This document shows positions 11,500-24,100 of a stretch of 64,000 nucleotides of DNA, in pieces. The stretch is from Canna indica (taxonomy: Eukaryota; Streptophyta; Magnoliopsida; Zingiberales; Cannaceae). Positions within the stretch are counted from its first letter, which is position 1. Each line of letters begins with the position of its first letter. The stretch is from contig CP136892.1 of the NCBI GenBank assembly GCA_034359265.1, forward strand, positions 8,728,501-8,792,500. The letters are read 5' to 3'. A program made the position numbers and the translations under genes. The notes beneath the pieces were generated by a model. It saw nothing but the letters and a program-made list of their open reading frames with translations, did no database searches and was not told where the DNA came from.

Positions 11500-13349
11500 T
11501 ATGTGTTGTTTAATATATGATTGAATAAATAGTTCGCTTATCAAGTACTCAACAAAAAATTTAGAAAATGACTAAACAAATCTACTTCATTCATGATTGT
11601 GAATTATATTTTAATTGAGAACCAAATCTAACAATAATGAATTTTATTAATCTTCTATATTAATTATATTATACATCTTCATCATGAATATAATTTATTT
11701 TTGCATCATGAATTATGCATTCAAGTTAGTTTTTAATTTTGGTGTATTATCAAGTATAAAACACCAAAGAGAAATTATTTTTATGTACATACTTGTAATT
11801 TTATCAATCTCTTACTATTTTTTAAATTTTTTTACATAGTATGCTTCATAAGGTTAGCCCTCGAGGCAAGCAAGGCAACTCCCACTGAGCTCGATTAAGC
11901 TCGATAGAATTTGATCCCACTGAGTCAGATATCGAGCCGAGCTTAATCGAGCTTGTTCACGAGCTCAATTTAGTTCAATAGAATTCGATCTCACCTAGCT
12001 AGATCTCAAGCCGAGCTTAATTGGGTTCGTTCACAAGCTCGGTCAAGCCGAGCTCGACCTCGAGCTCAACATTTCTTAAATGAGTCGAGCTCGAGCATAG
12101 ACAAGCTTGGCTCAGCTGGTCTCAGTTACACCCCTATAAAAGAATTCTCTTTTAAGAATGCTATAATATAATTATTTTTATTTTAAAGATTTTAGTCGTA
12201 TTTGTAAAATATGGACATAGATAAATTTTTTTTACTAGTTATAAGTTGTGATTTTAATTAAAAAATTAAAACTAAATGGTTATATATATATATTAGATTT
12301 TTATATTTTAAATTGGGCCATCAGTTAAAGTTTTGAAAAATGACATGGTTGATGACATAGATATGATCAATAATACCTACTCATTTGATGTATTTATTTG
12401 CCTAATAATTTACAACTTATAGTTCATGATCAAAACTTGTGTTAAAGAAACTTGTTTTATTGTCTATTTTAAATTTAGAATTGAGTGTATGAAATTCATC
12501 TTTATGAAAAAAAAACAAAAAACAAATCTAGCATATTTGCTTCATTGGATAATTGATTTTAATGTTGCTAAGATAGCACTGATTTTTCTTAGCACAATAC
12601 TTATTGATCAATATCACTGATTTTGCTTTGTAACAGGTAAATTTATCTTTTATTAATTTTAATAGCACCATATATTAGATTGCATAATGATTAGTTGAGT
12701 AAACAATTTATCCTAATTTAATAATCCGCATTGGAAAATTAGGTTGCAATAATTAATGAAACAAATTTAGTTTGTCAAATCCAAGAATCAAATTTAGATA
12801 TTTGGCAAACAGCTCTTACATATTTGTTTCAGTCAAACAACCAACAAATGTTGGTAACCAACTATTTGAATTTGTTTTTTTTATCTAAAAAATAATTTAC
12901 ATAAATCTTTTTAGAAGATATATTTAGAGTTTAAATAAAAAAGACATCCTTACCTTTTAAGTTATCACAAGTTACAATTATAATTTACTAAAAATCATTT
13001 TTTTGGACTAATATTTTTAATGCTATATTTTTAGTATTGATATATTTAATATAATTAAAATAAAAATTATCTTTTCTTTTTTATTTAAATGATATTTTTA
13101 AATATCAAATAGTACTTAATTTAGTTTTATAAAATAAATGTTATTATTATTATTGTTAACAATTAATACAAGAAGCTAAACTAAATAGCTAACAATTAAT
13201 TTGTCAAAAATCATCCATATAGAGATGATTATATGGATCGTCTGACTCCAAATCTCTCATTGTAGTATAAAATTCATATCATAGAGTTTGACTAATTTTA
13301 CGTTGGTTGTCAGCCTATCACAATCTTCATCGATTATTTGGGCTTGAGA
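11500..13349. other. AT-rich intergenic sequence with a GAGCTCG-rich repeat
   Basis: No gene is seen. About 11870-12140 is a GC-richer island full of GAGCTCGA, GAGCCGAGCTTAA and TCGAGCTCGAG motifs, ending in CAGTTACACCCCTATAAAAG. This sequence type is typical of small non-autonomous DNA elements in plants. I could not fix both ends or a target duplication. The rest is AT-rich with short homopolymers. Confidence 0.5.
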
Positions 13350-13762
13350 CCGGCTATTAGGACTGTCCATGGTTCGGTTTCAACCATGTGGGTTCGGTTC
13401 TTTGACCCGAACCGAACCGAAATTTGAATTTCGGTTCGGATTCAGTTTTCGGAATTCGGAACCGACCCGAACCGAAAACCGAATTAATTAAAAAAATATT
13501 TTTTTTTTTAATTTTTAACAGAATTACTTAAATAGGTATTAAGTAATTATTTTGAATTTTGAATTTTTAATTAAAATAATTAAAATTTTGGTTTTCGGGT
13601 TGAAAACCGAACCGAACCGAATAATTTCGGTTCGGGTTAAATCGGTTTAGGTATAGTTCGGTTCGGGTTCGGGTTGGAATTCGGGTATAAAATTTTTTCG
13701 ATTTGGGCTTGTTCGGTTCGGTTCGGTTCGGTTCGAACCGAATGGACAGCCCTACCGGCTAT
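13350..13762. mobile_element. hAT-type MITE rich in GGTTCGGTTCGG motifs
   Basis: The element runs 13358-13754. The ends are TAGGACTGTCCAT and ATGGACAGCCCTA, a near-perfect inverted pair. The 8-bp flanks CCGGCTAT (13350-13357 and 13755-13762) are identical, as expected for hAT transposition. The interior is noncoding and made of ACCGAACCGAA-like runs in both orientations around an AT-rich centre. A relative lies at 47241-47836. Confidence 0.9.
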
Positions 13763-13799
13763 GCTCACTTATGTACGCTTAGTGGAGTTGCCATCAATA

Positions 13800-14200
13800 T
13801 GGGTGACAATTGAAACCGGTTAATCGGTTAACTGAATCACAAAATTTAATTTTCTGATAATGAATTTGCAATTCGATTTCAGTTTCAGTTAGAGAATATA
13901 AAAAATCGATTAAATTTATTTTAGTTTCAGTTATTGATTCGCGGATAAACTGGTAACTGAAATCGATTATATATTTCGGTTTGATTGCCGATTATCTACG
14001 GATAATCAAATCTGAAACCGCAATAATTAATTATTTTGATAATTTTAAATATTTCAAAATATAGTTTACTAATCAGTTACCCATTTACTAACTGGTTCTA
14101 TTCGAACCGAACTAATTGATTTCGATTATCCGTTGGATAACTGAAGCCAAGCCGATTTCAGTTTCAGATATTAGTTTTTGAAATCGAACGCTTTCTATTT
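13800..14200. repeat. candidate MITE with GAAACCGGTTAATCGG-like ends
   Basis: The left side carries AACCGGTTAATCGGTTAACTG, and similar motifs (ATTATCCGTTGGATAACTG, GAAATCGAACG) occur at the right in both orientations. No clear target duplication was found. From 14200 to 14430 the sequence is AT-rich with an (AAAAT)n run near 14309. Confidence 0.4.
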
Positions 14201-14590
14201 TGGTTAACAAATTTTTAGTCGATTTTTATTTTTGTTAATCATAAAAAAAATATGATTAATGAAACTTCCGTGATTTCTAATAAAAAAAAAACACGTTGAA
14301 AATTTGATAAAATAAAATAAAATAAAATAAAATAAACCCTTGAAATACATAGGACAAGACAGTGCTTTCATATAGGATGCATGTAATATATCTCACATAT
14401 TAAAGGCATCATCAAATGCATCAATGTAGTGTCATTATTACATGGTTCAAATCTTCTCCCTTCGTTTGGATAAAAGAGCTAGAGATAGATGGAGAGAGTG
14501 GGCGTGTTCTGTTACTGTTACTGACAAAAGCCTTGTTCCTCTAAAGAATATGACCTTTCCTTCACATGGTCTGTTCCTTGTTTTCTTTGA

Positions 14591-14632
14591 TACTACTACT
14601 ACTACTACTACTACTCTCTCTCTCTCTCTCTC
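14591..14632 (+). repeat. (TAC)n-(TC)n microsatellite in the 5' leader
   Basis: A compound repeat of about eight TAC units followed by a run of TC units lies about 480 bp before the EFR3-like start codon. CT-rich tracts are common in plant 5' leaders, so this region probably belongs to the promoter or 5' UTR. Confidence 0.8.
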
Positions 14633-15110
14633 AAATTTGATACTTTTCTTTTTACTATCTAGTCTGAACCTCTCTGCTCTGCCCTCTTCTCGTTCGGTGG
14701 AAGAGCAGAAGTAGATCTCCTTCTCAGCAAGGTATATTTCCCGTTCTTCACCTCGCATTGCTTCCTCTCATCCTCTTTTTTTGCTTGCTGTCTTCTAACT
14801 ACTTCATGTTTCTTTCTTCGTGTTGTTTTCTTTGTTTTGAGCTCACTGGGTTTGTTTTCGATCGCTCCACTTGGTTTTTAATAGGTAAAGGTGCGATCTT
14901 TTTGGTTGCGAAGGGGAACTCTTGGTCGACTTATTGTTTTCGCTTTCATTCGTGGCCTTAACATCGTTCGGCGTTCTTTTGGGCTTGTGGGTGTTCTCCC
15001 CGGTTGAAAAGCTTCGACTTTGGTTTCTCTCGACGGGTAAAAAAAGGATCTTGGTGCGATCGGGGGAAGGATTCAGAGAGGGTACTTTTTTCTTCTGTTT
15101 TTGAGCGGCG

Positions 15111-18100
15111 ATGGGTTTCATCTCGAGAAAGCTTATCCCAGCGTGTGGGAACATGTGCGTCTGTTGCCCGGCGTTGAACCCTAGTTCTCGGCGCCCTGTG
15201 AAGCGGTACAAGAAATTGTTGGCGGAAGTCTTCCCCAAGAACCTTGTAAGCATTCAGTATTTTTGTCAATATCATGATCTTATTGGTTTCTTTTGCTGTA
15301 CTCAATTGAGATTTGACTTGTTTGAGTTGCATTTTTCGTGTTATATTTGTGCCCGCTTAAACAGTCTTTATGCGCATTATTTGATTCTTGACAAGCCCAT
15401 TTCCTTGAAAACCTAATTTCAGTTTATTCAAAAGCGTCAGAGGACCCGCTACGAGGGTTATGTTTTAGTTTCAAGTTTCAACCATGTATATTTAAATTTG
15501 GTGAATGTTTGTCTTTGTTTGGTAACTGATAACGAGAGAACGCAATAAGAGTGGGGAAGATCACGATCTCTACCTTTTTGTAGATCATTCTTACGTTTAT
15601 CATCTTTTGGAGACAAAGAAAGATGTGTGTTTGCTAGGTGAGAACACAACATTCTCTTCTCAACATTCTTGGGCATCTTACTCAATTTCCACACTGATCA
15701 CACTACACTCTTTAGATTTTGATGTTTGCAGTGTGGCATCTATGTATTTTAGATTATAGACATGAACAACCCTTAAAATCTTAAAACAAGGTTACTTATG
15801 AGTGTGTAGCAACATTATGTAGAACATTTAATTCTCAGAGCTTGTCCATTACTAGATTCAATCATTCAACATTGTAAAGTTACGTTGGTTCCATCATTTT
15901 TACTGGAACACTTTCTTATATGTTCTGGCATGTTGAAAGATATGGAGCTCTGCCTCTCCTACCTATATATTTCTTATTGTAAGTCTCTGAAGTCTCGCCT
16001 TATTTATGCACTTCAGATTTTTCAACTTATCTTTTCTGGTCATAAGTATTCAAAATTATACTGTTATACCTAGGGACTTTAATGAACCTTTTACATGGTG
16101 AAGGTTGGAATATACTGTTATGCACGGAAGAAGATTGGTCCATTTTATTCTTCATTGGGATAACTTTATTCATTTAACTCTATTTATTTCTAGTTTCCTC
16201 AATGAGAAGATCAAGAATGTCTGACTATTACTTCATATTTGCAGGATGGTCCAGTGAATGAAAGGAAAATTATGAAGCTATGTGAATATGCTGCCAAGAA
16301 TCCATTACGTATACCAAAGGCATGATTTCTAGAACAAAGTAACTTACTAAGAAATCTGGTGTAAAGAATTTGAACTCGTAGTGAATGTGACCTTTTCCTT
16401 GAATAGATTTCGAAGTACCTTGAGCAAAGGAGCCACAAAGAATTACGAAATGAGCATATCAACTTTGTGAAAATTATTACTGAAGTCTACAACAAACTGC
16501 TTTACATATGTAAAGAACAGATGTAAGTTGTTGGAAGAATTTGCCTAACCGTTGTAATTATTTGAGTTGTCATTTAGTTTCTACTCACAAATATAATGGA
16601 TTGAAAATAAATGCAATTTTTATCGTTCATCCATAAATTTCTGATTATCATCTCAAAGCAATGATCTCTGTTGATATTTAAGTAGGGTCAAGACATGCTT
16701 TGGAAGTTAAAGATGTAACTCCTTTATTATTCATGCATTCTTTTTGCTAGTGGCTTCAATATCCACTTTCATGGCAACTGTTTTAATTATCTGTACGTTC
16801 TTTTTGGTAGTGGCTACAATATGTACTTTTAAGGTAATACATTTAATGGAAGCATTGTTATGAAAAACATCTAGAACCAGAAATGCCCTACTCATGATTA
16901 GCATGTAGCTTTGTTAGGTAGTCTGAGTTTCTGTTGGCATTATCCAGTGTTACACTGGTATTCTGGTACACAAAATATCAGTCCTTTGATGAGTAAAGGG
17001 TGACCCAGTGCACGAAGCAATTCCACTTTTGTGGGCTCTCGGGAGGATTGATGTACACAACCTCCCCTGCTTTTGTTGCTTTTGTAGAGAGACTGTTTCC
17101 ATGGCTCGAACCCATGACCTCCGGATCACAAGTCCAAGTGGGTACTGGGTAACTTTACCGTTACGCCGAGCCACCTTCTCTTATATTCCTTATATTTTGT
17201 AGTATCTTTTGGCACCTATACTTGATGTTTACAGGCTTCTGATGTCATCAGGTGTTCTTTATTTTATTACTATTGCCACTTTTGTTGCAGGGCGTACTTT
17301 GCTATCAACCTGTTGAATGTTATTATTGAATTTCTGGACAGCAAGCAGCAAGATGACATCATGATTCTTGGTTGCCAAACGCTAACAAAATTCATTTGTA
17401 GCCAGGTAATTAAATGTGATTTTTCTTTGACTTTGTAATTTTTTATATGGATATTTCCTCTTAAGTATTCAATTGCCTTTCACCTTGCATTCTGTTTGCA
17501 TGTCCACTACTGACTCTGACTTCCCCCAAACAGTTTTAGTTGCTTTGATTCGTTGGTCTGGTTGTTTTTTTATTAGCATTGTTGTGAGGTTAAATTGTAC
17601 TGTATTATGTTCTAGTAAAGTAATAATACTTGAACATTTGGAGGCATTAGAGAATGTAAATTTGACTGAGACAGTCAGAAGCATAAATCTGTCTATATTT
17701 TATTAGTTATAATCATGTAGACTGATATTATATGAAGGTAAATTTGGGCTTTGGGTATATTATGTGCTCTATGCTAGTCTTAGTCTTCTGATTTTCTTAC
17801 ATTTCTGCTACAGATAATCACTGCAGGTGTTACATTTATTTTCTGCTATAGAAATGCAATCAAATTAAGAAAACAATTACCTTCATTTCTCCTAAATTTG
17901 AACTTCAAAAAGGCCATGTTTTGCTCATATTTAATTGTTGTTTTCCTTTATTTTTTGTTGCCTTTTTATTTCAATTCCTATTCCTATTGTCAACAGGAGT
18001 CTTAGTCTATATATTAAAAAAATTGTTTCTTCTCTCAATCTCTCTCAGCTATCCCTCTCCCTTCTCATGTGGGTTCTGTGCTCCATCACAATGTTTACAT

Positions 18101-21100
18101 GGGTTTTATTACTTTCAAGATGTATGATCTCAGAATTCTTTGTAATGCAATATTCTTTCAAGATATTAGTCAGATCATGATGATAAAATGATGATCAATG
18201 CCCATTGTCTCTTTATATTTTCACACTTAGAGCCAATAGCGTACATGGTTCTGAATAGTTCCAGTAGTTATGGTTTTTAAGCTGCATTGTTTAATGACAT
18301 TTCTTGCAATCCTGTACAACATGAATAAAGTATCCTACTCTATTGTTCTCATTTTTATTTTGGTTGCCTTTTCAATTTTCTGTTCTCTCTGATTTGTCAC
18401 CTAATTCTTTTTGCGTCTTAATTGTGAAGCTTTTTAATTTATCTTGATCCATATTTTAAGATTTCCTTTTCTTTTTCCTAAATATTCTATGCTTATTTAT
18501 TCTCTTATTGTGTGATTGTGATCTTGGTTTGTCACTGACATTTGGTTATATCTTATATATGAGCACTGTTTTGACAGGCAGACAATACATATACATGGAA
18601 TATTGAGAGCTTGGTCCCTAAAGTCTGTATGCTTGCACATGGGGATGGGGAAGAACAGAAAAGTGTTTTGCGAGCTGCAAGTCTGCAATGTTTATCAGCC
18701 ATGGTGATTAATTTGTTTTTCCTTTGCACTAAGATACTCATTGTATCTTATCTAGATGTCCTTCGATAAAATTTGAACATCTGAATTACTATGATTTTTT
18801 GCATTTCAGATTTGGTTCATGAAGGAGCATTCATACATTTTTGCCAGTTTTGATGAGGTGAGTGATTTTCTACTCTCCTCTTATGTGTGGATGTAAGCAT
18901 GGAGTCTGGATGGTGGAGTGAATTGGACAGACCTAAGCCCAACATTGAATTGACTCAATTTAGTCAAATGTATTTTTTTAACTACTGACACTGGCAAGAT
19001 TTTTGAAGTCATAGCAAGATACCATGCCAAATTTAATTGGGTGACCATCAATCCTAATAGCTTTTGCCCAATCTATTCGTTTATATTCATAGTACTAGTA
19101 AATAGTAAGAGTTCAGAAAAGAACACTTGCCGCTCTCAATGGTTACCCAAGCTTAAATACAGGTTCACTTGCAGTGCTAGTACAGGGAAGTCCTTAAATT
19201 AAGGCATGAACTAGATCATCATATTTATGTGAAAGAAATAAGTTGGTCAGATCCTTTAATTGAAGGAATGAATTAGCTATCAATCTTCTCTTATTATTGA
19301 CAGTTCTATGGTCAGTTATTTTCTTTTTATTGATGGCTTGAATTCTTCACTAATTTCCTTCCAGAATAGGAGATATGATGCTTTTAGAATTGGGCAAAAT
19401 AGGAGGCCTAATACTGTTACGAAATCTTCATAATTAGACACTTTAAAATCCTTGGTAGAAGAGGATCGCATTTGGTCTATATGTGGACTAGATTCATTCT
19501 TGCTATTATGTGGGCATGTGATACCATAATTGAGCTCAAGTTTGGGATGAATTCAGGTCTAATATGAGCTCCTAAAGAGTTGGATCAAGTTGGAGGTTGA
19601 TTTGAGTTTAACATCACAATAAAACAACTAAGTGCATATCAAAATGGCAGATAGTTAATACTTCTTTCTACCTTTAGGATCTGCATGTTAAGTTTATATC
19701 TCAATCTAAGATCTTTTTCTCGAAATCCAATTTGTAAACTTTTAGATTATTACTTTTCACTAGTTGTACGTGTGCACAACAACATTGTTTTTGACTTAAA
19801 AACAAGTTATCTATTACATATTTGACAATGTAAATAATTTGGTCCAAGTATCTGTTCATTGTCGGACCCATACATGTGATATTATTTGCTTTTCTTTGTG
19901 TAGAACTATGTTGAAATTTTCAACAATTTTATATCAAAGAGACCCTCCTTTTTTTTAGAAAAAAATACCCTTATAGGCAAAATATTATGGTACTGTACCC
20001 CATATTGGTCTGCCTGGGGTTGGAGATCCGTCTTAGAGATCAATACTTGGAACCTTGATCATAATCATGTAATCTATCATTCCAGATCATATATGCCATC
20101 TTGGAAAACTATCAAATTGGTGATCGTAATGATGATGAAACACGCGAGTCCAATCATAATTGGGTTGATGAAGTAGTTAGAGGTGAAGCAAGAGGTGTTA
20201 TGACAATGATGGGGAATGTTAGTCCATGCGATGCGGTCGTAAGGCGCCGACCAGAAGTTAAAGATTCTGCTTTGCTAACAAGGTACTTATGACTAATAAG
20301 GTTAATCTAATATTAGTGAAATCATACGGACATGTTGCAATAATTCCCTTATGCATATTTTATCATTATCCAGGATAGTTAATGTTCTTGTATTTCATCT
20401 AGCTATGTGAGTGGCAAAATGGAGAATATTAGATTTCTTAAATTAAGATCAAAATCGAGAATAGTAATATGTTTCTTGTATCAACATGGTATTTGAATGC
20501 CAAAATAGAGAGAATATTCTCTTATGCATATTTGTCATTGTCCAGGTTAATGAAATTATTTTTGTTTTAATTTAGTACATTTCTTTAATCAAGGTATTAT
20601 CATTGAGTTATGTAGTTTTGGTAAGCATAGTTGTTAAATCGTGAATCGTATCGAGAATCGTTGGGCTATTTTTTGAATTGTGAATCGTATCGAATCGTAC
20701 GATAATTTAATTTATTTAAAATATAATAAAAAATACATATAAAGAATACAAAAATAATGAAAGGTATTTTAAAAAATGTATATATATCATATATCATTTA
20801 GGTAAGTAAAAATTTCAATGTAATTCTTAAAATATCATTATTTGTATTTGCAAATAAATTTATAAATTAAAAATTTGAAATTATTCTGAATTGTGAATCG
20901 TATCGAATCGTATGAATCGAATCGTGAATCGTACGGAATCGCCCGATTCACAATCATTTACGATTCATAGTAAAAATTGAATCGCTGGCTCATTGAATCG
21001 TATCGAATTCCACAAATCGAATCGTGAATCGTACGATTCTAACAACATTGTTGGTAAGTACACAAAAATTATACATGGCACATACGGAAGAGAGGTATGA

Positions 21101-24100
21101 TATAGCAAAAAGGAGAGTGGGTGAAGCTACCTAGAAAATACATTCTCACAAATTAATAGAACGAAACTGTGACAGCAACTGAAATTTTATTATGTTTCTT
21201 TTGTTCCATCTTCACCTTCTATTGCCTTTCAAGCCCTGAAAGCTTTCATCATCTTGTGGTTTGTCAGCAGTTTTTAGCATTATATTTTGCTATAACATAT
21301 TTTACATTTGTACTGTCCACTGCAAATTCTGGAAAATAGATCAATTTTTCTTAGTAAACCTTATCCATTTTTTGACAGCAATTTTTGCAATTTACACTAT
21401 TTTGACAGCTGTAGTGGTTTGCTGTGTGCTGTATGTCCTTGACACCTTAGTCAACCTTATCCTTAATCTCTTTAGTTCACTGCTTATTCAAATTTATGGT
21501 GGATCAGATGTGTCTTTAAGCATCTTGATAGTTTGGATTAGCAAGTTATATCGTCCATAGATGTTTACATTGTTGTTTTCATTCTCAGAAGCAAATTATT
21601 TGCATAGTGCCATAGATATTTTTTGGTTTAAAGAAACTTTAACTGTTGTTTACAGAGAAGAGAGAGAATCTCCTGAAGTTTGGTCCCAGATTTGCATTGA
21701 GAAGCTTGCTGAACTTGCCAACGAAAGCATAACTATGCGTCGTGTATTAGAACCAATGTTTGCTTATTTTGATAAAGGAAGACACTGGGCTTCTCGGCAT
21801 GGGTTTGCTTTAGTGGTATTAAGTGACTTAGCTCATTTAGGAAAGAACTCAGGTAATTCTTCCAAACCATTGATGCAGCTTTGTATTTTCAATCTTAATT
21901 TATTCGAGTTATAATGGTCTGAATTGAAAATAGTTATTTATATATCCATTCAGTGTGGACTTAATTAACATATTTAAGGCAATTTATCATGATTTAGCTT
22001 TCAAGTGTTATAGTCTTTTAGGACAATTAAAAATGAAGATATAATAGGACAGGTCAACTTAAATGATGGACAATGCTTGCTTCCAATTGGGAGTATTATG
22101 GAGAAACTAAGGTGCTGTTTGGTTAGTGAAAATTATTTTCTGGTTTGGTTTCATGAAAACTTGGTTTCGAAAACTTGGTTTTGGTTTTTAGTTTTCAGTT
22201 TTCTGAAAACGCATTTGGTTAATGAAAACAACATCAGTTTTAGTTAAGTTGAAATCAGTGAATATTTATTTGGTTATAAAAAATAATATTAATTTTCCTT
22301 GAACATTTTTAGTAGTAATTAAATGTTTAGTTAGTTTACAAAATTAAATGTTTGCTAATATGGTTATAAAATATTTATATGATTTAATTAATTAAGTTAT
22401 TGGTAATTTAAATTTTTTGTTCAATTAGATATAAAAATTAATTAATAGTTATAGTTTTGATTAAATTATAAATAGATCAACTTTAAGAAAATTGAGCTAT
22501 TTAAAATTTGGGTTTGAGTCAATTAGATATAAATTGGTTTAATTAATTTGTAAATTTAAGATAATAGTTTGAGTTGAAAATGATGATTTTATTTTTGTTT
22601 TTTAAAATTAGATATAGTTTAGTTTATTTTTAAATTAATTAATTTTATAAAAAAATATTTATAATTACAAAGTTGTCACTGCATTTTGATAACAAAATCG
22701 ACAGTCTCGAAACCACAAAAAACAACATTCTGGCGTTTTCATTTTTAATAAGAAAATTGGTTTCGATTCACTTTCATGAAAACGCTGAATCAAACACGTT
22801 TTCGTAAACAGTTTTGGTTTCAGTGAAACCGAAACTATGAAAACAGACTTGGTTTCGTTAACCAAACAGGCCCTAAGGTTTCAAGCAATAGAAAACTAAA
22901 CTTAGATGAATAATGGCTTATATTCCATTAATGGCAATAGAAACTAAACAATCATTGTTATAATTCCATTGTTTGACAAAAAGTTACTTTTATCATTATT
23001 TGTAACCTATTAGCAAGTTTGGATCAAGTCCGACGATCAAATTTGGTCAACCTACATATGTGAGTGCATATTCACTATGAAGATGCACAGGTGGTCCTAT
23101 TGCATATTCACCACTACATACCTTAATACCTTATTTGCGAGGCAGTAAGGATCATAAGCATGAATCAATTTTTGAACAATGAAATTTGGATAGGAGTATA
23201 GGACAATTATATTTTATGAGAAAACTGGTTGGTTTTTCAACCAGTTCACTCAATCAAGTAAAAAACTGCCCGACCTGGATGTTTCAATCCGGAGTTCAAG
23301 CAACAATCATCAAGTAATGGAACCATACAAGTTTTCAGGATTTTTTGTCCAATGAGATGGTCCTTGCAGTTTTTATAACTATGACATCTTCATCTTGCCC
23401 TATGCTCATTGAGGACTAACTATTTAGTTTTTCCTGCATTGATATATTTAATTTAGGTTTTCTTACATGCAATCAAAATCTTCTACTGATATATCAAGTT
23501 GCCTTTGTCTTCAGAAAATGAGCAGCTTATTTTGGCTGCAATCATCCGACATCTGGACCATAAAAATATTATGCATGATCCACAAATAAAGTCTGATATA
23601 GTTCAGATAGCCACTTCCTTTGTTCGACAATTGAAATCAAGGGTAGTGGTTGCTGAAATTGGAGTAGTAAGTGACTTGTGCAGGCACTTAAGGAAAAGTC
23701 TTCAGGCAACAGTTGAATCAGTTGGGCTGCAAGAATCAAATTGGAATGACTCACTTCAAAATTCCATAGAGGACTGCCTACTAGAGATTATTAAAGGAGT
23801 GAGTCAATTCAGTTTGTTCTCTTCGTATACTCTTTTTTCATGTGATATCTCTTTCTTTAGCTGTTACAAATCTCTGTTTTCATTTACTCGTCATGTGTAC
23901 TTGTGATGTTATTCAATGCCTAACGTTGTTAACTACATTGACACTATCATTTCATTTTCAATTCTCCATTTGCTAGATTGGTGATGTACACATGGTATTT
24001 GACATGATGGCAACAACATTGGAGAAGCTGTTGTCAATAACACTGGAGAAGCTAATGGCTACTGCAGTTGTTGCTAGGGCAACTATTAGATCATTGCTAA

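Noticed and set aside
14447..15332. Minus-strand frames over the EFR3-like first exon and leader
   Set aside because: They are antisense shadows of the CT-rich leader and exon 1 and have no recognisable domain.
22665..22865. Minus-strand frame of 66 codons in intron 8
   Set aside because: It lies within the terminal region of the Harbinger-like MITE.
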